Shown here piece after piece: positions 10,550 through 22,676 of a stretch of 64,000 bases of DNA. Numbering within the stretch: the first letter of the stretch is position 1; every line of letters starts with the position of its first letter. Source of the DNA: Gentiana macrophylla (lineage: Eukaryota > Streptophyta > Magnoliopsida > Gentianales > Gentianaceae); NCBI GenBank assembly GCA_026214975.1, contig CM047807.1, forward strand, positions 65,327,824-65,391,823. Reading direction: 5' to 3'. The notes beneath the pieces are model-generated. The model did no database searches, was not told the DNA's origin, and saw nothing but the letters and a program-made list of their open reading frames with translations. The translations under genes were made by a program, and so were the position numbers.

Positions 10550-11695
10550 AAATTGTGCCCTGATGCCATTCTTAGGAGATGCATCCATGATGACAAGATT
10601 CCAAGTATTTTGCACATGTGACAATCTAGAGAAGCTGGAGGTCTTTGTGGGCCAGATAAGGCAGCAGCAAAGGTACTGCCGTATGGATTCTATTGGCCAA
10701 AATTTCATAAATCTGCTTACGTGTTTACACGAGCCAGTCATTCCTGTCAAATTACTGGTAAAATTTCTAAGCAGAATGAGATGCCACTACAGAGTATCTT
10801 AGAAGTGGAGTTATTCGATGTTTGGTGAGTTGATTTTGTTGGACCTTACATCCTGGTAGCAGTCTATTATGTTTCGAAATGGGTGGAAGCAGTGGCTTCA
10901 CCTACTAATGATGCCAGGGTTGTCTTGATATTTCTTAAGAAACACATTTTGATGAGTTTTGGAGTGCCAAGAGCCACAATTAGTTATGGAGGGAGTCATT
11001 TCTCTAATAGGTTGTTTGAGAAGTTGATGATAAGATATGGGGTTAGACATAATATTGTAGTAGCATATCACCCCAAGACGAGTGGACAAGTAGAAGTCAC
11101 GAATAGAGATATTAAGAGGATCTTAGAGAAGACTGTGAATCCCAAGAGGAAGGATTGGTCTTTGAAATTAGATGATGCTCTTTGGGCCTACAGAACAGCT
11201 TATAGGACCACGATTAGGATGTCACCATATATGATAGTGTTTAGAAAAGCATGTCATTTACCGATGGAACGCGAGCACCGAGCGCTGTGGGCTACGAGGT
11301 TTCTAAACATGGATGACAATTTAGCCGGTGAAAAGAGAATGCTAGAGTTGAATAGATTGGAGGAGATTAGGCTTCAAGCGTATAAGAGTGCAAGGATTTA
11401 TAAAGAAAGAATGAAACGATTGCATGATAAGAAGATTCTGATCCACACATTTCAAGTTGGAGATAAAGTGCTGGTGTATAATTCGCGTCTTCGTATTTTT
11501 CCTGGGAAGTTGAAGTCTAGATAGTATGGACCACATGTAGTCACGAAAGTCTACAATTTAGGTGCATGTGAAGTTAGACATGAATACTCTGGGCAAAATT
11601 TCACAGTTAACGGCCACTGGCTGAAACAATACCTAGAGCACAAGTATAACCCTGAATTGGATGTCTTTGTGTTGACAGAGCCGGAATATGAATAA
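10550..11695 (+). pseudogene. GyA integrase
   Basis: It is in the same frame as RT/RNase H, with stops at about 10547, 10619, 10829 and 11522. The N-terminal zinc-binding region is at 10560-10750 (C.HDDKIPS.LH followed by the FYWPKF segment). The catalytic core has VDFVGP with the first aspartate, then SYGGSHF, where the second catalytic aspartate is replaced by tyrosine (about 10981), and [11 protein letters not shown] with the glutamate. The C-terminal part has [14 protein letters not shown] and FTVNGHWLKQY and ends at 11695. The enzyme would insert cDNA into the genome; loss of the second aspartate alone would inactivate it. Confidence 0.85.
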
Positions 11696-11779
11696 AAGAG
11701 CCCTATTAGTACAGTCTAGCTAACGACTATAAACTCAGAACTATTTCTAAACCCTTATTTATTGCTTTTGTTTATTTAG

Positions 11780-13293
11780 TGTTAAGGGTGAAATTCATGA
11801 TTTATATGACGTTATTCCCGCAACAATATCCTTGGTATTTTAGTACTTTTTATAGAAAAGTGTTGGTTTTATCGAATTATTGAGTAAACGAGTTTTAAAT
11901 GTGTTTAAATGCAGAATCGAGATATTTACGTGATTTTAACGGTGTTTTATGTTTATCCGTATGATGTTACATTTTGCATGTTTCTATCATGTTGTTAGGT
12001 ACGTTTGCATGATGAGTAAGGAGCTTAAACGATGATCACATGAAGATGGAAGAGTTGAAAGATGTTTAAGTGAAGAATCATTGAAGAAACCGGAACCAGG
12101 CACTTCATGGGAATTTTATCCACACTTGTAGGCACTTTCAGGGAAAGTTGGCTTGATGAAAGTTGTAGAGGATTGAAATAGCTTTCCAACGCATGTTGAA
12201 TCACCTCATTCGGAGCCCTAGAAGTGAAGTTATGAGCAAAATACTGGAGCTGGGTCCTGGACGGGCGTCCATGATGATGAAGGAGCGTCCGGAGCGGTTA
12301 CTGTAGCAGCCGACATTGAAACTCTATATAAAGCAGCGGATTCTCATCACATTAACATACAATTCGAACCCTAATATCTTAGGGGCGGCTCAGGCTGCGT
12401 TTTTACCCTATTTTCTTCCAGTTTATGCACTTTAATTTCTAGATTAGATTAGGTAGATTTATGTTCTTTAATTCATCAATTTCAAGCTTTCAAAGGATGC
12501 TAAGAGGCTAATCCCTCTTTGAACAAGAGTTGTGAAGCCGTCCATCAACAATTCAGTTTTGTTCGTGATTAATTCGTGAGTTTCTACTTCGAAGTTGTTT
12601 CTTTTATCATTGTTTATTATTGTGTATTGCAATTACATCGAAAGATCTTTGCTTTTATGATTGTTTTAACTTGATGAGAGTCATGTTAATGTTAGATCAC
12701 CATGATAAAAGTTTAGACCTTTAATCTAATCAAAACGAAAGTTATTAGATTGATTTTCTAGATTAGAAATTGAAAGATTTCACGCCTATGTTAGAAAGAC
12801 GTAATCTTTAACATCGAAAGATAAAAGATTAGAAAACGAACTTGTCTACGAGAGTAGGAGTTTATGCCTTCGATTAGGTGAATCACGACTTGAGTAGAGA
12901 TCACGAAATAATCCGAATTGGAATTGAATGTTGATAGGATAGGTGGATCAATTGCTTGTTCGCTTCGTTATACTTGATTTAAATCCTTTAAAACTTGAGT
13001 TGCATAGTTTAGTTTATCTTTTTGCACTTAGTTTAGTTTAGTTAATAAGTTCACACTCCGTATCTTGCCTAGCATTGGAGTAATCCTCTGTCTAGTTAAT
13101 TTTCTGCATATTTGGTAGTTTAGTTCTTCGTTTAGTTTAGCTTCGTGACATAGGTTAGTTTAAACAAAAACTAGGATTCACAACAGTCTAGTTCCCCGTA
13201 AGATCGACCCGGCATAGCCTCTATACTACGATCCTTGCACTTGAGGTTAACCGGTTTATTACTTGTTGTTTTGTATTGATAAAATCCAGGACA
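11780..13293 (+). repeat. Solo LTR (S) inserted in GyA, TSD TTTAG
   Basis: A perfect 5-bp duplication TTTAG flanks it (11775-11779 and 13294-13298). It has TGT...ACA ends, a TATA box TATATAAA at 12325-12332, and near its end GATCGACCCGG, resembling the GATCGACC phrase of Athila LTRs. There is no PBS or internal sequence, so it is a solo LTR of 1514 bases. It holds one motif pair at 12259-12290 (GGACGGGCGTCC, then AGGAGCGTCC, 20 bases apart). Confidence 0.8.
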
Positions 13294-13298
13294 TTTAG

Positions 13299-14529
13299 TT
13301 ATTTTGAGTCAATAATTTAGAATGGCAATCGCAAGGTTTTTTTATCACATATATCTTCAGCCATCTGGCTACAGATACATGTGGTTTTTTCCTTCACGAT
13401 TCTCATATGATGCCCTCGTAAAAGTTTTCGCGTCTTGCTTAGGCCAATAATAGAATAAAGTGGCTTAAACTGTTTATGTGCATTCCTCTGGTATGCACAA
13501 TTACCGCCACCTTACTTTCTTGTTGCTCTTCGCATGTTACTCACAGTTTTCAGGAGTATTTTGGAATGCAGGTAACAACTTGGAAGTGGAATGACCTAGG
13601 AGCTAATGATTCTGCTCTGGGATTCGTTTTGACTCAGCCAACATTTTCAGAGCTAAGTACTTTTGCTTTTCTTTAATATTAGTCATTGGGGACAATGTCT
13701 ATAATAATTGGGGGGTAGGCATCTTATCTGGGTAATCAAAAAAGGAAATAATTTTGAAACTTTTAACACTGTTTTTAGCATGTTATTTGCACGTTTTCGA
13801 GTAAGGAATTGGTAGAAAAGGAGCCCATGTTCAATTTGAAGTGAGCTATAGCATATTCAATTTAGTATGGAAGAATGAGCATATGTTATGTTACATGGAG
13901 TATTAACTTATTAATTATTATTCTATCGTTGCAATAAATATTTGAACACATAATCTGAGTGAGAAGTGTTCTAGATTAGATGATAAGTTGTTTTAACAGG
14001 GAATCATTATTTGTCTGTCTATATACTTTAACAAACTGTTGTAAGACAAGGGAAGCAACTTGGATGACGAAAGGTGACCGGGACAAACAGACTTGTGAGA
14101 GAAAGATAAAAAAGTGAGGAAATATGCCAAAAAAAAGAGAAAAAAAGAAAAAACATGCAATAAAGGCAGTGAGGGAAGCGAACTCGTGTAAAAATGTCAC
14201 GACCCTCTCATAAAAAAAGAAACAAATGAGGACTTAAGAGCGATGCTCAGTCCCCGAGTCTGCCCGATCCAATTAAGGTACCATGTTGTGTAACCAAGTC
14301 TGAAAGCAAGATGAGCAAGTGTATGCGCATGTAAGTTAAGATTGTGGGGTTAATACAACTTGATTCTTCTCACGAACGCACTATAAGTAGTGATTAATGG
14401 GGAGCTTATGGATTGTGACATGATGTATGTTTCTGCCGGAAATCTTTATTGAATATGTGGTAGTTAATTGTGATTTCTCTTGTAGCTACATTCCGCCTTG
14501 ATACTCTGCTCGCGGACGAGAAAAAGTCT
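13299..14529 (+). other. GyA non-coding 3' region
   Basis: This is the stretch between pol and the polypurine tract. It contains the Athila/Tat-like phrase ATTGGGGACAATGT (about 13684-13697) and a second G-rich tract TTGGGGGGTAGG (13710-13721) that resembles the true polypurine tract, plus A-rich DNA at 14105-14225. No protein is recognised; a reading frame at 13476-13676 looks fortuitous. Confidence 0.6.
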
Positions 14530-14541
14530 AGTGGGGGGTAG
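14530..14541 (+). other. Polypurine tract of GyA
   Basis: AGTGGGGGGTAG lies directly before the 3' LTR start TGATGAAGG. It would prime plus-strand synthesis. Confidence 0.8.
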
Positions 14542-14542
14542 T

Positions 14543-15269
14543 TGATGAAGGTTAAAATAGTCTATCATACAACATCAACATTCTATCCATTATGAGATAA
14601 AAATAGTTGTTTCGACCGATAAATATGAACCATTTGAGTTGAATAGCACATGTCGGGTTCGTGAGTCGAGAAATCTGCACTTAGCGTTTATTTTCCTTCT
14701 TTCGATATTATTTCGTGCATTATTTGATGAATTTCAAGATACGAAATATTGGGCGGAGCAACATGGACGAATCTGGAATGGACAGAATGAAAGGAATAGG
14801 CCTAGGATATTCCAGAACATTCCAAGTTAAGTCGGCTGAAGAAAAAGGACGAAAATACCCTCGGTAAACCGGGAGGCGGTGCCGACTTGTCGAGAGTCCA
14901 GATCCTTCCGAAACACGTTTTCTTGGACGAGGGGTAGAACTACATGTTTCTAAGTCGGTTTAGATAGCTATAAATAAGAGTCTTTGCCTCAGAACACAAG
15001 TGTACGATTTTCAAGACAAATATTACGCAACAAAAGTTCATTGTTCTTTATTTTATTTATTTTATGAGTTGTGGCTGGAGAGACGACGGAGTCGATGCCT
15101 AGGGAGATATCCGAGGGAGATCTACGCTCGTCTTAGCGGGTATGATTTTCTGTCTTTTCCAAGATGTAGATCTATCGTTGTTCTATTGGACTAGTATGTT
15201 TTAATTGCTTATTTAGTTTAATTATGTAGTAGTTAGTTTATTTTTCCCCTTGTGTTATAGATCTGATTC
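14543..15269 (+). repeat. GyA 3' LTR, cut by CoA
   Basis: It matches the 5' LTR from 252 to about 975, then stops at ATCTGATTC where CoA begins. It retains the TATA box (14969-14977) and the paired motif at 14861-14895. Confidence 0.88.
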
Positions 15270-15604
15270 TGTTGGAAATAAAATTTATGTTTTGATGATA
15301 ATTCATCTTATTTGTTAAAATATTATCTTAACCCCATTGATGAAGTGCTGAAGCCAGCTGTTATAGTGGAAAGCTAAAATATGTCTAGAACTGAATGTAT
15401 AAGTTTTACTAGAGTCTGATATTTGTATAGGTTACATCACACAAGCACTGAAATTATTAGTGTGCCGTAAAACTGAAATCTGGAAATCATTTAGAAAACT
15501 GGAAATCTTCGAGACAAGAAAACTGACTCAGAATACACCTACATAAAACTGAAGAAGGTAAGTTCGCTGAGAGTTACTGACTCAGTTGACTTATCTAAAA
15601 GATC

Positions 15605-15705
15605 GAAGAACTGAGGGTTCAAACTCAGTTATTGAAGAATGAAGAACTGAGGGTTCAAACTCAGTTATTGAAGAATGAAGAACTGAGGGTTCAAACTCAG
15701 TTATG
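15605..15705 (+). repeat. 36-bp tandem repeat with ACTGAG/CTCAGT dyads
   Basis: Units start at 15605, 15641 and 15677. Each contains AACTGAG-N8-CTCAGTT, a 7-bp stem. The 3' LTR has only two units (from about 26041 and 26077), so the LTRs differ by a unit gain or loss. Confidence 0.8.
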
Positions 15706-16146
15706 AAGATTACAAGTCGAGACTGTAAAGTTGGATTTCAGGCAAGATTGTGGTGACCTGAACTGACTTTATGGATCTTGTACGAAGACTTAAGAATCAT
15801 AAGGACAATGAATTCTTAGATGATAATGAATCATGGTGTACTCTGATTAAGTCAATTATAATCAGATGAAAACAGGAGTATTGATAGTTGAAGAAGAGTA
15901 AAATATCAGTTAATGCTTCAAGTCAGTTAGGAAACTGACAAAAGAAAAACTCATTACAAAACTGATAAGGAAACTCAGTTTTATAAGTCAGCCATCCAAC
16001 AAACTGAATGTACAGTCGAACGTTGTAAAGAAAACAATTTCATTGGATGAGTTACTGACACAACAGAATGGTCAGAAAATATAGCCGTTGCAAGATAGAC
16101 GTTGATACAATTCAAATTGAAGCTAGATGAACGTTGGACTTCACAC

Positions 16147-16154
16147 TATAAATA
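16147..16154 (+). promoter_or_regulatory. TATA box of CoA 5' LTR
   Basis: TATAAATA in CACTATAAATAGAAG, with an identical context at 26548-26555 in the 3' LTR. It is the probable core promoter for the genomic RNA. Confidence 0.75.
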
Positions 16155-17054
16155 GAAGACTTTGCACCAACAAGAAAATAAATAGAACAGAGCATATACA
16201 AGAATCAACAATCAATTTTGTGCATCTGTCTATTCTATTCGAATTGCTATCATCTCTGAACTATAAAAAGATCATATCTAGTATTTCTTCAAGTGTTCAA
16301 GCTACAAAGAATTTATCAATATTTCAACACATTGAAGAACCACAAACAAGAATCAACTTATTGATTCTCAGCCCAACCTTGATTCTACATCAAAGGTTTT
16401 AGACTGTGAAGCAAACCGGGAAGGTTTCGCCAAGGACAATTGTGACAAGCAGTCGGGTAGACTGTGTTTGTGGTGGTAGCTGGTGAAGAGGCAATCCTAC
16501 CCTCTAAGGATCAGTGGTTCAAGCATTTGAAGAGCAGCAATTCTACCTGTTCTACAACTTTTTAGATAGTGAAGCTAGGGATTAGCCAAGGACTATTGTT
16601 TAGGACTTTTGTAACAATTCACCTCAAGAAGTTCTAGTGGAATTTTCCTCCGCACTACAGGAAAGAGAGGACGTACATGATTACATCACCTGAACCTCTA
16701 TAATATCCGCCTTAATTACTTTACGCATTTATTTATTTATTCAAAGATTTACTTACAACATTGTGATTCTTGATTGTTACACTCTCACAATCAACCGACA
16801 TTCACCGTAATTCGATTCACAACACTCGATTTTCATAATAGAATAACAAGATCAAGAAAAAGGCTAAAATCATATCCGCTGCCGGTTGACTGAGTTTCAG
16901 CTTAAGTCAGTTTGACTTAATCTCAGCTTTGTCAGCTTAAGTCCACACAAGTTTTTAACTGAACCTTAATTTGCTTTAAATCTAGTTTTAGGGACAAGTT
17001 TATTCACCCCCCCCCCCTCTAAACTTGTGTTAGCCTTTCCAAAGGACCAACAAT

Positions 17055-17066
17055 TGGTATCAGAGC
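17055..17066 (+). other. Primer binding site of CoA (tRNA-iMet)
   Basis: TGGTATCAGAGC lies two bases after the LTR end, the standard plant copia primer site. Confidence 0.9.
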
Positions 17067-17171
17067 AGTGTTTCTTTAACAAGATATCATTTGCTCTTTA
17101 TCTCCTCTAGTTGTTCTTATTTGAAAGCTCGATTTTCGAGCTTAATCTACTATCGCCTTCACTCTCTCACA

Positions 17172-19386
17172 ATGGATAACAATCAATATGCAAGACAAAT
17201 GCTTATGTGCAACATGGACAGATTTGATGAATATAAACGTCGTATGCAGGCATTTCTAGCAGCTACTCATGATGAAATGATGGATGTACTCACTGATGGA
17301 CCAATTCAAATCACTCATATGCAAACTGTTGGTGGAGAGCAAGTTCCAGTTACAAAACCCAAATCCGAATGGACTAGTGATGATCGCAAGCGAAACAATC
17401 TGAACAATGTTGCCATATACTTTATACTCACTGATGGACCAATTCAAATCACCCATATGCAAACTGTTGGTGGAGAGCAAGTTCCAGTTGCAAAACCCAA
17501 ATCCGAATGGACTAGTGATGATCGCAAGCGAAACAATCTGAACATTGTTGCCATGGACTTTATCCTCAGAACTCTTGACAACAAAATGTACTTGAAGGTG
17601 AAAGAATGTACAACTGCCAAAGAAATGTGGGACAAACTTCAGTTAGTTTTTGAAGGAACAGATTCAATCAAGGAAAATAAAATTTCCGTTGCAAAACAAA
17701 AGTTTGAGAATTTCAAGATGAAATCTGAAGAAACCATTGACCAAATGGAGATAAGATTCAGTGCTTTCATGGATGAACTAGATCTACTCAAGATTGAATA
17801 CTCAAATAAAGTCATCAACACAAGAATCTTGAAGGCATTACCAATGTGCTGGAAGATGAAGGTCACTGCTATGGAAGAATCAAGGAGACTTGATGTAGAA
17901 GATTCATTCAAGATCTTTTCAGATCTGAAAGCTTATGAATTCAGTGAAGATTTCACAACCACATCTGCAATAATCAAAGCTCTGGAAGAACCAAAGACCA
18001 TAGCACTTGTAGCAGCATCAAATGAGAATCAAGAAAACTCATCTAACAATCTTCATGAATTGGAGTAAATGGAAGAACAAATGGCTCTAATGATGAACAG
18101 AATTCGAAGAATGAAAAGTGGACTCCCAGTTACTCAAAAGTTCCTCAAAAGGACTCCTGAGAAAAGAAAAGATGATGAATACCTCTATTTCAACAGCAAG
18201 AAACCAGGACATTATAAAGCTGAATGTCCAGAACTGATCAACAAAACTCCACCAAAAGAGTTGGTAGAAGAGCACTCCTTGCTGGAGATGAATCAGATTA
18301 TGAAGATGGTACTGAAATATTATCAGATGACACAGCTTTAATGGCACACATGGAAGATCCAAATGAGGTATGTGAATCAAACTTTAAATACTCTTCAGCT
18401 CAGATTTCCATGATAAATGCATGTTCTTCGACTGCTGACTCCAATCCAAAAAATCTAGAATTAGAAGAAACTCTTGACGAGTTGATTAATCAGCTAGTAA
18501 CTATACAAGCTAGTTATGAATCAATCAAAGCTGAGAAAGAAAGTCTAATTCTTGAAGTTGAAAGATTGAAGTCTGAACTAAAAATGTTGAAACTGACTAA
18601 AACTGATAAAGAAAAGATTCATCATCAGCCTACTGCAAAACCACAGCAGCAACGGAATCGTTTACTCAATCAAATTCAATTACTGGATTCAAATCAGGAA
18701 AACCATATGAAGACAAAACTGGTTTAGGATTTGATACACAACAATCTTCAAAGAATGGAACTAGCAAAGTCTGCCGGGCCTAGTACCAAACCGGTATTAA
18801 GTTTGTAGCTGAGCAACTTCCACAAACTGAGAAAATTGTTTGAACCAAAGTAAAGCCGTGATCACACAGGAAAAATCAGTTTTCTAAGAAGACAACTGCA
18901 TCTACCAACAAAGGTAAATCAAATGGTAGATCAGCTGTATCCAATGGAAACCGAAACGGCAAATCAACTGCCAGATCCACAAAAACCAATGAAGTCAGGA
19001 ACCAGAAAAATTACAATCAAAATAAATCCATGAATGCCAATCATTCAAAGATTCACACATTTAGGGGAAAAGGAAGACTATATCCCACTTATGATGATTG
19101 GAATTTTACAGAATTTGTTAATAAAACTGATAATGACAATCATTCCAGACCGAAAACTTATCACAAGTTTCAATCCAAAACTCAACAAAGGACTAATTTC
19201 AGTTCTCAGAATAAGTCACAGTACAAAGGTCAATCCAGACCTCAGTACAGAAGGAATGATAGTTATCACTCTAGCTTTAATAACATAAATCAACATGGAA
19301 ACAAATTTCAGTCAGAAGATCTGAGAAATCATATAAATAAGACACAGTCCGAACATAGATACTATGGGAGTGTGGCTTACATATAG
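17172..19386 (+). pseudogene. CoA gag remnant
   Basis: ATG 17172 (MDNNQYARQ) was chosen because the minus-strand relative CoC starts the same way. The N-terminal half is the copia gag (UBN2-like) domain with LTDGPIQITHM, TAKEMWDKLQ and ETIDQMEIRF patterns. It ends at a stop at 18066-18068. The next frame (18069-18341) has a damaged zinc knuckle, YLYFNSKKPGHYKAEC, in which two cysteines are Y and S; CoC keeps CFNCKKPGHYKAEC. A frameshift leads to 18224-18727, an acidic and coiled-coil segment (LEETLDELINQL...LEVERLKSELK). Segment 19030-19386 carries the basic C-terminal tail. An internal 46-residue duplication (17288-17563) is unique to this copy. Confidence 0.85.
17288..17563 (+). repeat. In-frame 138-bp tandem duplication in CoA gag
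   Basis: Copies at 17288-17425 and 17426-17563 are nearly identical (one reads VAIYFI, the other VAMDFI at its end). CoC has one copy. The duplication keeps the frame and adds 46 residues. Confidence 0.88.
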
Positions 19387-19503
19387 GAAAACAAGTGCAA
19401 CAATATGCGAAGAAACCCAAAAGGATATATTCCCTGAGTTGTAATGACAATCGACTTCTATGGACCCAAACTGAGTTGGTTACCTAAAAACTTCTAATTT
19501 TCA

Positions 19504-20805
19504 TTGCAGGATATATGGTACTTTGACAGTGGTTGCTCTAGACACATGACAAAGAGCAAAGACTGCCTCAAGAATTTTATTGCAAAGGATGGACCAAAAG
19601 TCAATTTTGGAAGTAAAGATAAACCTGGTTACACGAGAGGTTTTGGCACCTTAATCGAAATGGACCGACAATCAAGAATGTATCTTATGTATAAGGACTA
19701 CACTACAATCTACTCAAAGACAAGTCAATTTTGTGATATGGGATACAAAGTTACTTTTGATAAAGAATTCTCGTTGTCATCATCGTGAATCACTTATCAA
19801 GTTGTCTAGCCGGAAGAAGAAAGGAAAACATGTATGTGGTAGATTGGACAATCGCCGTTTACGAAACTGTTTGCTCGTGCATACCAAATCGTAAATCAGC
19901 TTGGCTATGGCACAAGAAACGAGTCATCTCAATTTTGATGACATCAACACACTTGTTAAGAAGCAGCTAGTCATTGGACTACCAGAGATATCATATAAGA
20001 AGGACAGCTTATGTGATGCATGTCAACATGGAAAACAAACAAAAGCAAGTTTCAAGACCAAGTCTCAGCATTCAACAACTATACATCTAGAATTGCTACA
20101 CATGGATTTATTTGGACCTATTACACCAATTAGTATCAGTGGAAAGAAATATACATTGGTGCTAGTAGATGATTTTTCAAGATATACTTGGGTAATCTTT
20201 CTAACCAAGAAAAGTGAAACCAAGAAAAAGCTCACATAACTTCTCAAGAGACTTCAGAATCAGAAAGGAGTTTCAGTTGTGAAGATAAGATCTGATAAAG
20301 GAACTGAATTCCTCAACAGTGTGATTATTGAATATTGTGAAAGAATATGGTGTTTTACACCAACTTGTCACCACAGAACACCACAACAAAATGGTGTAGG
20401 CTGAAAAGAAGAAACAGAACACTCAAAGAAGCTGGGAGGACTATGATCTATGAAGCTAAACTACCTGAAAGATATTGGGCAGAAGCAGTTAACACAGCTT
20501 GTTACACTCAGAACAGAGCTCTCATGAACAAGAGACATGAGAAGACTCCTTATGAAATTTGGAATGGAAGAAAACCAAATGTTTCATACTTCTATGCTTT
20601 TGGAAGCAAAAGTTTCATAGACAATAATGGAAAAGATCAACTTCACGTTTTTCAACCCAAAGCTGATGAAGGAATTTTCCTAGGATATTCAAGTGTCAGC
20701 AAAGCTTTTAGAGTACTAAATAAAAGGACACTCAAGCATGAAGAATCAATACATGTAGTATTCGATGAACCAAACTTCCCTGGTGAAACAATCAAGACCG
20801 ACTGA
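19504..20805 (+). pseudogene. CoA protease and integrase
   Basis: Protease is at 19504-19788, with the copia active-site region WYFDSGCSRHMT. The integrase zinc-binding part follows, damaged at 19800-19900, with LCDACQHGKQTK (about 20012-20047). The core shows LLHMDLFGP with the first aspartate, LVLVDDFSRYTWV, then IRSDKGTEFLN with the second. The glutamate segment (NGVAEREN in CoC) is broken by a stop and frameshift at 20390-20410. The C-terminal part has RYWAEAVNTACY, TPYEIWNGRKPNVSYFYAFGS and the DEGIFLGYS segment, ending at 20805. The 19640-19900 region contains many CG changes relative to CoC. Confidence 0.85.
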
Positions 20806-21103
20806 ACCGGCCTCGATCTCGCTATTACCACGCCAGAACTGGCCGATTTGATTGGCGTTGGAAGACTACAAATTTCATAATGTTCGAGATCAAGATCACC
20901 TCGGCCTTCCAATTGCTCAACAACTTGAACAACTTCATTCAGATTCATTGAACAAGTTCAAGAACCGCTTTTGAAGAATCGCTTGAACAAAATGAAAATC
21001 GCTTGATACAAACTCACACACATCAATGGATGAGAGATCACCCTGAAGAACAAGTTATTGGTGATACTCAAGCTGAGTTCGAACAAGACATCAACTAGAT
21101 GCA

Positions 21104-22656
21104 ATGAATGCATGCTTTCTATCTCAATCAGAACCTAAAGAAATTGAAGAAGCCTTGAAAGATCCAGATTGGATATTAGCTATGCAAGAAGAACTCAATG
21201 AATTCGAGAGAAATCAAGTATTGGAATTGGTAGATAAACCAGTTCATGTCAATTTCATTGGAACCAAATGGGTTTTCGAAATAAACTTGATGAAGATGGG
21301 AACATCATCGTAAACAAAGCCGACTTGTAGCCAAAGGATACTCTCAAGCGAAGGCATAGACTTTGATGAAACTTATGCACCATTGCTAGACTAGACTAGA
21401 AGCAATCGACTATTTATTGCTTATGCAAATCACAAGAAATTCAAATTTTATCGATGGATGTTAAAAGTGCGTTTCTAAATGGAATTCTTGAAGAAGAAGT
21501 ATATGTTCAACAACCACCCGGATTTGAAATCAAAGATCAAGCAGATAAAGTTTTCAGACTAAGGAAAGCTCTTTATGGACTGGAACAAGCACCAAGAGAT
21601 TGGTACGAAACTCTATCTCAATTTCTAGTGGATAATGGATTTATCAAAGGAACAATCGACAAAACCTTATTCAGGATGAAGAATGGAGAAGATACTCTAC
21701 TACTTCAAATTTATGTTCATGATATCATTTTTGGATCAGAAAATGAACAGTTATGTGAGAAATTTGCAAGTTTAATGAAAAGCAAATTTCAAATGAGTAT
21801 GATGGGAGAATTAAATTATTTCCTAGGATTGCAAGTTAAACAATTAGCTGAGGGAATTTTCATTCACCAAACCAAATATACAAGAGAACTTATCAAAAAG
21901 TTTGGTATGGAGAAATCTACTGGAATTTCTACACCAATGGGGACCAACATCAGAGTAGATGAAGACAAAGAAGGTAAAGATGTTGATCAAACACTCTACA
22001 GAAAGATGATTGGAAGCTTACTCTATCTTACAGCAAGTAGGCCAGACATATCTTTTACTGTCGGTGTATGTGCAAAATTTCAGTCAAGACCAAAGGAAAG
22101 TCATCTCACAGTTGTGAAAAGAACTTTGAAATATCTGAAAGACACATATGGAGTTGGAATTTGGTATTCAAAAGAAGGAGAATTCAAGCTGATTTCTTAT
22201 TCAGATTCAGACTATGCTGGATGCAAAGTGGACAGAAAAAGCACATCATGCACATGTCAGTTATTGGGAAATAGACTTGTGTGATGGTTTAGCAAGAAGC
22301 AAAACTCAATCTCTTCTTCAACAGCTGAAGCTGAATATATAGCAGCTGGAAGTTGTTGTGCTCAAGTTTTATGGATCAGAAAGCAATTAAGAGACTATGG
22401 GATAGAAGAAGGAACAATTCCCATAATGTTTGATAACACAAGTGCAATTGCAATTACTGATAATCCAGTTTTACACTCAAGGACAAAGCACATTGATGTC
22501 CGTCACCACTTCATAAGAGATCATGCAGAGAAGAAGGATATAACAGTTCTTTATGTACCTACTGAAGGATCGGTTGGCGATATCTTTACAAAGCCATTGG
22601 ACAAAGAAAGATTTGCCAAATTAAGAACTGAGTTGGGAATAATTAAAGTCAGTTAA
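21104..22656 (+). pseudogene. CoA reverse transcriptase and RNase H
   Basis: RT begins with [22 protein letters not shown] and GTKWVF (21104-21313). It is disrupted over about 21300-21450 and resumes with [37 protein letters not shown] and the catalytic box IYVHDIIFGS (about 21709-21738), where the first YVDD aspartate is histidine. CoC keeps YVDD. Then come FLGLQV, GSLLYLTASRPDI, an RNase H start SYSDSDYAGCKVDRKST, a stop at about 22282, and the conserved end NTSAIAITDNPVLHSRTKHID through FTKPL to 22656. The copy could not support reverse transcription. Confidence 0.88.
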
Positions 22657-22676
22657 GTCAGTTAAGCCAGAGATTC

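Larger units (their letters stand above)
252..15269 (+). mobile_element. GyA: Athila/Tat-type Ty3-gypsy element, host of nested insertions
   Basis: The order is 5' LTR (252-1707), tRNA-Asp type PBS, gag, protease, partial RT, RNase H, integrase, a non-coding 3' region, polypurine tract and partial 3' LTR (14543-15269). The LTR pair shares its start, TGATGA[C/A]GGTTAAAATAG, and most of the following 700 bases. The element is interrupted by GyB (3888-8681) and a solo LTR (11780-13293), and its 3' LTR is cut by CoA at 15270. The rest of the 3' LTR, matching about 975-1707, is not found downstream. The coding frame carries many stops, and the N-terminal part of RT is deleted, so the copy is inactive. 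Lineage rests on the PBS, the DLGAS protease motif and the FIDD reverse transcriptase box. Confidence 0.88.
15270..17052 (+). repeat. CoA 5' LTR
   Basis: It is 1783 bases with perfect TGTTGG/CCAACA terminal inversions. The TATA box TATAAATA is at 16147-16154. Upstream of it are many inverted ACTGAG/CTCAGT words, including a 36-bp tandem array. Confidence 0.92.

Noticed and set aside
15605..15705. 36-bp repeats resembling a CRISPR array
   Set aside because: The units are directly adjacent with no unique spacers, lie in a plant LTR and vary in number between the two LTRs.
16127..16402. 91-codon ORF spanning the CoA LTR TATA and R region, repeated at 26528-26803
   Set aside because: LTR duplication explains the conservation and it spans the probable transcription start; not supported as a gene.
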